Below are positions 55,271 to 64,000 of a DNA stretch of 64,000 nucleotides, piece by piece (position 1 is the first letter of the stretch; the number at the start of each line of letters is the position of its first letter). The translations under genes and the position numbers were made by a program. The notes under the pieces were generated by a model. That model saw nothing but the letters and a program-made list of their open reading frames with translations, ran no database searches and was not told the DNA's origin. The DNA comes from Azolla caroliniana. Taxonomy: Eukaryota; Polypodiophyta. The stretch spans positions 6,820,001 through 6,884,000 of the forward strand of contig JBHGNT010000022.1 of assembly GCA_043228905.1 (NCBI GenBank), read 5' to 3'.

Positions 55271-56340
55271 TACTAATTGTTACTTGAGCTAAGAACACAT
55301 TGCTAACTTGTTTAGAGAGAATGGAACTACTAATGGGCTACACAAATCTAGGGCTGTCCAATCAAACGGCTCTTATTTTGGCTAGACGTAGTCATTTAAC
55401 TCTTGTTCTAACTAACTAAGGACTTCAAATTTGTTCAATAGACTTGGGCTACTAGTACTATTAGGACTATCAGAAACTCCTAATGAAATAGTCTCGGGTT
55501 TAGTACAAGCTACTATTTGATTTACCTATCTTCTTGGCCTATGTGGACAGTTTACTGCGATATGCTCTGGTCCTCTACAATAAAGTCATAATCGATTTGC
55601 TCAGCGTCATTGCTTTTCTTCTTCCAACAATGGTCCACGATGACGTGTGGTGTCGCTTTCCATTGGTGTTGGAGTATTTGCCGAAGATACATTGTATGAT
55701 TGCATTACAAATGGTTTTGCTGCAACCAAAGCATATCTGGGCTCCGAACTGTTCCTTGGCATTTGTAACTAATGTTCCGAACGTCATTTGAAAAGTCGGT
55801 TATCACATCGTACCGCTCGACTGATTGCCTTTGTGAGCGATTTTGGTTCTTCAGGGAAAGTCAAGAGTAAGTCTTTGACATCATTTCGTAGGCCATATTG
55901 AAATTGTTCCATCAATGCTTGATCATCCCAGGGGATATCGGAGATGACTAGACAGAAATCTGCAATGTAGGCGGAGGTTGGACGATCATCTTGATGTAAT
56001 TGTCGGATTTTGTTGGTTGCAATCCTTTTGCTGTAAGTATCTCCAAAACAGGCTTTAAACTCACTTATAAACTCTTCAAAATTATTTAGTAAAGGAGATT
56101 CCTTTTCTAACAATGGAGCGAACCATGCCAAGGCGAAGTGGCTTAGCAACGTGCCTACTAAACCCACTCGTGATGCAGCGGTGGCATATCGGGAAGAATG
56201 CATTTGAATAACTAATCATACCTTATTAAGGAATCCTTAGAACTGTGATCGTGTTCCATTGAATTTTATAGCAAGGCCGATCTTGGGTTCTTTATGAATC
56301 CCTTGAGTACTTGGTCCTTGTTGTTGCAATGCTACAATGG
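55271..56340 (-). pseudogene. gypsy A-right gag
   Basis: The Gag capsid at 55784-56203 reads VGLVGTLLSHFALAWFAPL, FEEFISEFKACFGD, PTSAYIADF and KSLTKAISRAVRCDNRL. The knuckle near 55540-55610 is degraded (LYCRGPEHIAVNC, first cysteine lost). The N-terminal part continues to 56340, where it joins a second protease remnant. Confidence 0.82.
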
Positions 56341-57118
56341 ATCCTCTGGACTACTAATTATATTAAATGATACTAAACATACCAAATTAATAAATAGTTG
56401 TTACAGAATTGGGCAAAATTCCTATCCATGAAGCAAGAATTGGCTTCGAAATCTAAGAGGGCTAAGACATGTACTAGAGGGGTACTTTTAGTACTAATTG
56501 TTACTTCATCTAAGTCAGATTTTGTTGATTGTCATCCTTATGCTATCAGTAACTCCAAAACAAGCTTTAAACTCGCTTATAACTCTTCAAAATTATTTAG
56601 TAATGGAGATTCCTTTACTAACAATGAAGTGAACCATGCCAAGGCTAACCCGCTTAGCAACGTGCCTACTGAACCCACTCATGATGCATCGGTAGGATAT
56701 CAGGAAGGATGCATTTGAATGACTAATCGTACCTGATTAAGGAATCCTCTAAACTGTGATCACGTTCCATCGAATTTCATAGGAAGGCCAATCTTGGGTC
56801 CTTTATGAATCCCTTGAGTACTTGGTTCTTCTTGTTGCAATGCTACAATGGTTGCTTCAAGTTGTTGCACGCGTAACGCTAGCTCCCCATGTTGTTGTTG
56901 CGTTTGCTGCTTTTCTAAAGAGATTTGTTGAAGATCCCCAACAGCCATTGATTTTCTTGTTCCAATGCGAGAAACTTTTCTTTCAAGCATTGCAACTCCG
57001 AGAAAACGGATTTATATTCTTGAGCACTAACAGTTTCCACAGTATTAAAGAAAGGAGGGATAAGAGGCTTAGTATGAAGGAAGGGTGGAGTAAGAAGATA
57101 AAGAAATTTGGTTCAAAC
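56341..57118 (-). pseudogene. second protease remnant and gag start of gypsy A-right
   Basis: Repeats protease and gag out of order after the gag of 55271-56340. It carries the same protease/gag deletion as 6312-7085. The Gag N-terminus (QQTQQQHGELALRVQQLE) lies at about 56850-56920 and the leader runs to the LTR at 57118. Confidence 0.8.
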
Positions 57119-57214
57119 TGTTAGGAATAGTACTAAAGATGGAGAGGGAATTAGTACTAGAGGTAGAGGAGGATGAGTACTATGAGTACTCACAAGGAGA
57201 AGATGGTGTGGAAC

Positions 57215-57260
<46 letters not shown>

Positions 57261-57569
57261 GGCAATAGAAGATATATATTATAAGGAGAAAGATACAAGA
57301 ACAACTAGGAGGCTTAAGACTGGCGTTGAACAGAATTGGTTCGAAATAATGCATTGTGCCTCTTTTTATAGAGTTGTCAAGAGTACTCCTAAAGTTTCTA
57401 GAATGTTCTTGCGAAATCTGGAATATACATCAATTTTCTATAGTGAAATAATAATGAAAACAATATTGTTTGTTTTACAATGTATAGCTTAATGATAGGG
57501 CTTCAACTTGTGTGACACAAGGTCATGGGTTCAAATCCTTTTAAAACCATACCATGCTATATCATGACA
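57119..57569 (-). repeat. 5' LTR of gypsy A-right
   Basis: 451 bp, plus strand TGTTAGGAATAG to ATATCATGACA, with a 38-bp GA run at 57219-57256. Its closest relative is 7086-7515. Confidence 0.92.
57485..57538 (+). other. tRNA-like A/B box sequence in the gypsy A LTR
   Basis: TAGCTTAATGAT (57485-57496) and GGTTCAAATCC (57528-57538) repeat the arrangement seen at 7431-7484. Confidence 0.5.
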
Positions 57570-58593
57570 ACAGGGGGAGTCAAGGCAGCGCTGGACACTG
57601 GCAAGGGAAAACCGACACGGAATGTTGGTATTGTGGCAAGAAAGGATACCAGGAAAGCGATTGTTGGAAGAAGCGTGCCGATTCAGATAAATCCGGATCC
57701 GACAAGACCGGACAAGGGAACCGGCAGAGCTCGCACTACACAAAATGATCGGAAGGATCCAGAACCGGTTTAGGGTTAAAGGGTCAACCTCTGTGATGAA
57801 ACACAAGGTGAACTTGATGAAGAAGACCACTTCAGGATCGGAGGAAGTGTGGTATGTTGACTTTGGAGCATCAAACCACATGACGAGCCAGGGAGAGTGG
57901 TTCTCATTTTTTGAAAAGCCGGAGCAACCGGGAGTTGTCGAAACCAGAGACGACACTCCTCACCCTATCGTGCATGTCAGAGAAGTTCCCCTGATTCATG
58001 TCGGACAAAAAGGGAAGCTTATGAATGTGATGTCGGTCGAACAGATCGTCGACCAAGGGATGCAGGTGCGGTTTATGCACCTCGGGTGTTTCATTGAGGA
58101 AAATGGCTGAATAATTGAGCAAGGGTGCAGGTTCGAGAGGATGTTCATCCTCGACACCAACGACGTTGGCACCGCTATGTTCGCAAAAGGACAGAAGGTC
58201 AAATCCGATATCAACCTGTGGCACAAGCCAATTGGCCACGTCAATTACCAAAGGCTTCAAGACCTTCAATAGAAGCAGGTTGTTTTCGAATTGTCAAAAT
58301 TCAATGGCCGGAAGGCCCAAATTTGTGAAGCCTACCATATCGGTAAGAAACATCGACTTCTGTTACCCACCGAAAGAAACTAGAGCCGTACCAAGCTTGA
58401 TCTAATACATTCGGATGTATGGGGACCAACATAGAACATTAGTCTTGACGGAAACCGATATTTCGTCTCCTTCATTGATGACTATAGCCGGCACACATGG
58501 ATCTACCTCATCGAGAAGAAATGCGAAGTCTTCAACTATTTTCGGAACCGGCAAAGTCTTGTTGAATGGGAAACGGAGAGGAAGATCAAGTGC
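57570..58593 (+). pseudogene. copia S Gag knuckle, protease and integrase start
   Basis: Resumes copia S after gypsy A-right. The knuckle CWYCGKKGYQESDC has tyrosine for the usual histidine. The protease reads VWYVDFGASNHMTSQ, so DSG is DFG. GAG-pre-integrase (LWHKPIGHVNYQRLQDLQ, then a stop) leads through shifted frames to LDLIHSDVWGPT, FVSFIDDYSRHTWIY and KIKCMRS. Confidence 0.85.
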
Positions 58594-59847
58594 ATGCGGT
58601 CAGATAGCGGAAAAGAATATTTTTTCGGGCAATTCCACAGTTATCTACAACAAATGGGAATTCGGAGAGAATTCAGTTTCAAATACACACTGGAACAAAA
58701 CGGTGTGGCTGAAAGGAAGAACCGGTCGATTGTGGAGACAGCATGGGCAATGTTGGAGGAGAAGAGCTTGCCCAAGTTCTACGGGGACGAAGCGGTTCGG
58801 ACAACCGTCTACATCCAAAACCGCATCGGGGATAAGGTGCTAGCACACAAGTTGTATTTCGGGCGGAAGCCGAATTTAAGGCACCTTAAGATATTCGGTA
58901 GCATTGCCTATGTGCATGTGCCGGATGAGAAGCGGAGAAAGTTGGACCCAAAGTTGGAGAAGTGCATCCTTGTCAGTTATTCACATGAGCAAAAGGGTTA
59001 TAAGTGTTATAACCCCCGAATAAAACAAGTTCGAGTGAGCCAAGATGTCGAATTCAATGAGTCGGCATCATGGTACTCTCTCCCGACTCCGATGTCTAAC
59101 TCTGACCTGATTCCAAAGAATGAGGCCACTAAACCCGAAACGATCCAGGCAGAAGATGAAGAAGGATTTGGTACTCTAGATGAGAGTTTGATCTCATTTC
59201 GGCTGAGCAGGCCGAATGAAGCGTTGAGTCGGAAGGACCAGCAAGATGATGAGTCAGTGAACAACAGAGACTCGGTCATGCTCTCTCCGTGCAAGGAGAA
59301 GGGGAAGAAGAAGATGCCAGAATACTCCATCGGCAGAGACGAGTCGGATCAGAGCGAATCCGACTCCGTAACGAATGAAGACGGACACTCGGGAACGAAG
59401 ACCGAGCCGGTCAAGAGGGCCTTGCAATCGGCGAATGCAAAGTTGCGTGGATCGACCCACCAAAAGAATCCCGTAAAAAGGTACAGATATAATGAATACT
59501 TGGCGCATCACTATGCATACATGACGAACAATGGAGAGCTGGAGAGCTACGCAGAAGCGGCAAAAGATGCAGAATGGTGTGCGACTATGGAGGAAGAGAT
59601 ACGGGCACTTGATGCCAACGACACATGGGAACTGGTTGACCCTCCCCGACATTGCAAACCAATCGGTTGCAAGTGGGTGTACAAGGTAAAGTATAATGTT
59701 GATGGTTTGGTCAACCAATACAAGGCCTGGTTAGTGGCCAAAGGGTATGCGCAGAACCACAGAATCAATTACGACGAGACCTTCGCTCTAGTAGCGAAGA
59801 TGAAAATGGTTCATGTGGTGCTAGTGGTTGTTGCGGCAAGGGGATGA
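58594..59847 (+). pseudogene. copia S integrase, linker and RT start
   Basis: 417 open codons: MRSDSGKEYFFGQFHSYL, EQNGVAERKNRSIVETA, YFGRKPNLRHLKIFGSIAY, CILVSYSHEQKGYKCY, an acidic linker, and RT start WCATMEEEIRALDANDTWE with KVKYNVDGLVNQYK. A TGA at 59845-59847 replaces tryptophan before HLHQMDVKN. Confidence 0.88.
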
Positions 59848-61239
59848 CATCTTCACCAAATGGACGTGAAGAATGTGTTTCTTCAAGGCGACCTTGAAGA
59901 ACAGGTCTACATAATCCAGTCGCCCGGTTTTCCGTCGAAGATGCACAAGTCGGCAGTGTGTCGGCTTAAGAAGTCCCTCTACGGCCTGAAGCAACCCCCC
60001 CGTGCTTGGAATTCGAAGATCATGCACCAGTTGCGTAGAATGGGCTTTGCGGCCTCAAAGTCGGACTCTTCGTAGTTCATCCGGAAAGTTCTGGAAGGTC
60101 CGATATATATCTTATTATACATGGATGATCTAGTCATCACCGAACCCGACCTTGCTGAAATCAGCCGAGTGAAGTCCCAACTGTGAGATGCATTCAAAAT
60201 GAAGGACCTTCATTACTTCCTCGGGATCGACGTTATCCACACCCCCGACGACATATTGCTATCTTAGTGACATTATGTGTTGAATATGTTGTACAAGTTG
60301 GGCATGACAGATTGCCGACCAGTCTCCACACCCCTCGAGAGAAACCTAAAGCTTCGTCCTGACTCCGGACCGGCCTGCAATGAGAAATGGTTTCGAAAAA
60401 AATTTGGAAGCCTCATTTATTTGACAATCACCCGACCCAACATTAGCTACTCGGTCGGAACAATGAGTCAGTTTATGGAGAAGCCAATCGTGGAGCACCT
60501 TTAGTGCGCGCACTGAATACTAAGGTATATAACCAGCACTAAAGACCGAGGACAGTTATACCAACACGGTATAACCGAAAACCTGGTCGGTTATACGGAT
60601 GTCGGAGATTCGTCGGATCAACGCTCCACCTCCGGATTCATGTTCTCTCTAGGTAGCGCAGTTGTTGCGTGGAGCGGCAAAAAGCATCCGACTATCACTC
60701 TTTCGAGCACTAAGGCTGAGTCTCGGGGCGCTACCATTGCCACCTGTGAAGCCATCTGGCTTTGATGGCTACTACAAGACCTCCGAATCAAAGTCCCAAC
60801 TCCGATCCTGATCTACTGTGACAACATGAGCAACATGCAGCTGGCCAAGAACCTTGTGTTCCATGCTCGGATGAAGCACATAGAAGTGCATTACCACTTT
60901 GTGCGCAAGCGCATCCTAAGCGGTGAGGTAGAACTCCGATATGTCCAGATAGATCAACAGGTTGCCGACATCTTCGCGAAGGCCCTTGGGACCGACAAGT
61001 TGCAACATTTTGTGAAGATGCTTGGTCTTCAGCATCTCGACATGCCACACTTGAGGGGGAGAATCGGGACTGATACGGGGAGAACCAGAACAGAAACTGG
61101 GAAAACAGGGGGAGACAAGAAGGAAGAGGAAGCCGAGTTGACTGAAGAAGACAGAACAAGCGGTGACGCGGTAGAGTCAAGAAGCACAGAGCCAACCGAA
61201 AGAAGAAAGCCAGGACCCGGATGTGGTCCGATGTGGTAA
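59848..61239 (+). pseudogene. copia S reverse transcriptase, RNase H and start of tail
   Basis: RT: MDVKNVFLQGDLEEQVYII, LYGLKQPPRAWN and the catalytic LLYMDDLVIT, with stops near 60073, 60184 and 60266. RNase H: TLSSTKAESRGA, CDNMSNMQLAKN, KHIEVHYHFV and QVADIFAKALGTDKL. The frame continues past HLDMPHLRG into a charged tail and stops at 61237. Confidence 0.88.
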
Positions 61240-61616
61240 AGGGCCTAAAGATTGAGCACGAATTGGAGACAGCTAATTCGGACAAGAGCTAGAATGAGTC
61301 AAAGTTACCCGATTCGGAAGCGATGTTTGATTCAAAGGAGCCGGATCAACTAAAGGCCAAACGGACAAAGAGGCAGCGAAAGTAGACACAAACACGGAGG
61401 AACCGACGGGTCAAGATGCACCAAAGTCGTAACAGCAAAGAAGTTGAGAAGGGCCTTATGAGCAGACAAGCTGACCGAGAAGGTCGAGGAAAGTAGAACC
61501 GAACGGGTCGAGGAGCGCGAGCAAGGTGGGAGGATGCCAGGGGGAGACGGAGGAGAGGACCGGCTACCACAGACACATACACTGCAAGCCGACCTCAAGT
61601 TGAGCTTGAGGGGGAG
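61240..61616 (+). pseudogene. copia S tail after RNase H
   Basis: In shifted frames this reads HELETANSD, MFDSKEPDQLKAK, KRTKRQRK and MSRQADREG, matching the tails of copia K and E. It ends at the purine tract TTGAGGGGGAG directly before the 3' LTR. Confidence 0.75.
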
Positions 61617-62053
61617 TGTTGAGAGAACAAGCTCAACCGGATCCGGATAAGATCAACAAGCTAGAGCCGAACCGGAGTCCCGAACGAAGAACCGGATCGG
61701 TGTCCGAAACCAAGAGCCGGATCCGATTGTAACTTGTAGGTCGTTAGAGACCTACGAATCCAGCCTAGTACATAAGCATATTTTTGGGAGTCAGTGTCAG
61801 TCGCTTGTATGAGCATTGAAGAACCTATCAATACTTCTGTCAATCCTTTCATGGACTTGTATAAAAAGTGCTCACTGAGCACATTGTATGTGCATAGTGT
61901 TATTTTTTTAATTGAGTTTATGCTTTCTGCTCTCTTTGTCTCTCCTGTGTATTCTCTGTTCTTAAGCTTCCATTAAACCTTCATTCTCTGTTTTTATTGT
62001 TGTAATCCGGCTAAGCCAGTTTGTCTACAAGCATCCACACGTTATTCTTTTCA
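61617..62053 (+). repeat. 3' LTR of copia S
   Basis: 437 bp, TGTTGAGAGAACAAG to ATTCTTTTCA, followed by the GTTGT target duplication. Confidence 0.93.
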
Positions 62054-64000
62054 GTTGTCCGAACCGACAATGGTGGTGAATATAAAGGGCAATTTGAGGA
62101 ATACTGCAAGGCCCATGGTATTCAAATCGAATACACTATACCAAAGACCCCTTAGTTGAATGGGTTTTCAAAGAGGATGAATCGAACAATCATGGAGAGA
62201 GTAAGGAGCATGCTCTCTCACGCAAAACTGTCGAAATTGTACTGGGATTGAGGCGATGTACACAGTTGTTTACCTGATCAACAGGTCCCCCTTAGTACCA
62301 TTCTGTCCCACAGAGGGTGTGGATAGGAAAGGATGACTTCTACCGACACCTAAGGGTGTTTGGATGCGTAGTGTATATACATGTGGCTAAGGATCAGAGG
62401 TCGAAGCTCGATATTCATGGGATACTCGGAGGACGAGTTCGGCTACAGGCTATGGGACCTTGTCAACAAGAAGGTAGTGAGCAGTCGGGATGTATTCTTC
62501 TTGGAAGAAAAGACAATAGAGGATTGGGAGCAACAGGATTTTGAATTGACTTCCTAGTCGCCTACCATTACCATCGACGTAAGCCAAGTGAACCGACACA
62601 GTCGGTTGTTCAGAGACTGTCAGTCGGTATAGCCGAATCCGAGTTGGTGGACTCGAAGCAACTAACAAATACAAAAGGGTCGGAGTTGGAAGACCTATTG
62701 AAGTCGATCGAAGAATACGAATCGGAATCAGCTAACTCCCAATGATCGATCGACACATATGAATCCGAGCCGAGAGAAGAGTCGGCAAAGACATTTGAAC
62801 CAGAGCCGACAACAAGTGGAAGGAGATACCCACTCAGAGAATGGAGAGCATCGATGACATATGCCAATCAATACATCCTCTTGGCCAATGAAGGTGAGCC
62901 ACAGTGCTATGAAGAAGCCATAGCTAATGAGCACAAGGAGAAATGACTAAGCGCAATTCAAGATGAGATGGACTCCCTGCATGAAAACTACACCTATGAC
63001 CTGGTAGAACTACCGAAAGGTAAGAGAGCACTCAAGAACAAATGGGTCTACAAGGTGAAGATTGGAGAAGTCGACAACACACTCAGGTACAAAGCCCGCA
63101 TTGTGGTAAAGGGGTTGCAATAGAAAAAGGGTGTCAATTTCGACGAAATATTCGCACCAATCGTGAAGATGGTATCAATCCGAATTGTTCTGAGCATTGC
63201 TGCGAGCATGAATCTGGAGATCGAACAAATGGATGTCAAGAAGGAATTCTTGCAGGGGGAGCTGGATGAAGAGATCTACATGCAGTAGCCCAAAGGCTTT
63301 GTGGAGAAAGGGAAAGAGAACCTTGCGTGTCGACTGAAGAAAAGCTTGTATGGGTTGAAACAAGCTATGTGCCAATGGTACAAGAAGTTTGAATCCTTCA
63401 TGATGGAACATCGGTTCTAGAAAGCACAGGTTGATCACTGTGTGTTCGTCAAAAGGTACAAAGAAGGTGGCTTCTTGATTCTCTTATTATATGTGGATGA
63501 CATGTTGATAGTCAAACAAGACACAAAGAGGATCATGAGCTTGAAGAAAGCACTAGGCAAGTCCTTTGCCATAAAAGATCTTGGACCGGCTAAATAGATC
63601 TTAGGGATGCACATAGTTTGAGATAGAAGTAAGAAAGTGTTGTGGTTGTCAAAAGAGAAATACGTGACAAAGATCCTAGAAAGATTCAACATGTTAGAGT
63701 CAAGGCAAGTTGGCTCTATGTTGCCGATCAACTACAAGCTGAATGCCAAGCAATGCCCAAGAGGGGAGAAAGAAAAGGTTGAGATGAAGAAAGTACCATA
63801 TGCCTCAGCCGTCGGCAGTTTAATGTATGCTATGGTTTGTACAAGACCAAACATAGCATTTGTTGTGGGGGCAATAAGCCGATATATGAGTAATCCAGGT
63901 AGAGAACACTAGGCAGTAGTGAAATGGATACTCGGGTACTTAAAAGGCACCTCAGGTGTGTGCCTTAGATATGGTGTCGGAAAACCCATGCTTGAGGGGT
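62054..64000 (+). pseudogene. copia T integrase, reverse transcriptase and start of RNase H
   Basis: Continues copia [48 protein letters not shown]-like linker, then RT with [11 protein letters not shown]-like start ([12 protein letters not shown]), EQMDVKKEFLQGELDEEIY, LKKSLYGLKQA and LLLYVDDMLIVKQDTKR. RNase H follows with ASAVGSLMYAMVCTRPNIAF up to the window end. Numerous stops and frame changes are present; the catalytic YVDD is intact. Confidence 0.87.

Larger units (their letters stand above)
48296..57569 (-). mobile_element. gypsy A-right, chromovirus inside copia S
   Basis: 3' LTR at 48296-53326 (holding a LINE), internal region 53327-57118, 5' LTR 57119-57569. Flanking pentamers GTAGG and ACAGG agree at three positions and differ by two transitions. 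The internal region has large deletions in integrase and RT and a second partial gag copy. Confidence 0.87.
47023..62053 (+). mobile_element. copia S, Ty1/copia element split by gypsy A-right
   Basis: LTRs at 47023-47457 and 61617-62053, perfect GTTGT target duplications (47018-47022, 62054-62058), gag to 48295, then pol from 57570 on. The family is that of copia K and E. Pol has about a dozen stops and frame changes. Confidence 0.93.
44985..64000 (+). mobile_element. copia T, Tork/Tnt1-like element split by copia S
   Basis: 5' LTR, primer site, gag and protease lie at 44985-47022; integrase, RT and the start of RNase H lie at 62054-64000 and continue past the edge. Between them copia S sits with perfect GTTGT duplications. 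Removing it joins KLKVV to [12 protein letters not shown] in frame. The element itself is decayed, with many stops. Confidence 0.9.

Overview
The window is plant nuclear DNA made almost entirely of retrotransposons. I see no ordinary host gene, no rRNA or functional tRNA gene, and no prokaryotic signal. The plant assignment rests on Ty3/gypsy elements with C-terminal chromodomains (chromoviruses), a Tat-like Ty3/gypsy element with a DGGS-type protease, Tork/Tnt1-like Ty1/copia elements, and primer sites matching plant initiator tRNA-Met. The species cannot be named from the sequence.

The layout is a set of nested insertions. Left block: a Tork-like copia fragment (1-1861, minus) abuts the 3' LTR of copia E (minus; 1862-2666, resuming at 18729). 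Copia E is split by gypsy A-left (minus, 2667-18728). That element holds gypsy C (plus, 8845-10928, TSD ACTCC), gypsy B (plus, 11851-17772, TSD CTGAA/CTAAA), a LINE-tailed insert in its 5' LTR, and a segment (6312-8003) that duplicates part of the right block. Copia E resumes at 18729 and is interrupted again by the gag-only gypsy D (plus, 19292-23785).

Middle block: the Tat-like gypsy G (plus, 26967-40905) carries gag with three zinc knuckles, pol, and a long extra ORF after pol. Copia K (minus, 29700-35328) sits inside its protease gene with two 374-bp LTRs and a perfect CATAA duplication; removing it restores the protease frame. Copia H (minus, to 43589) and a gypsy I fragment (43590-44984, minus) follow.

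Right block: a four-layer nest. Copia T (plus, 44985 to beyond the right edge) contains copia S (plus, 47023-62053, TSD GTTGT). Copia S contains gypsy A-right (minus, 48296-57569). The 3' LTR of that gypsy contains a LINE (minus, about 48407-52992).

Nearly all LTR-element genes carry stops and frameshifts. The LINE is the exception: ORF1 (289 aa) and ORF2 (1124 aa) are both open. They lie in one frame separated by a single UAG, and ORF2 has no AUG before its endonuclease catalytic residues, which suggests readthrough or another non-AUG mechanism. Other points of interest are the accessory ORF of gypsy G, a conserved C-terminal tail after RNase H in one copia family, tRNA-like Pol III boxes inside the gypsy A LTR, and the repeat-filled gag-only gypsy D.
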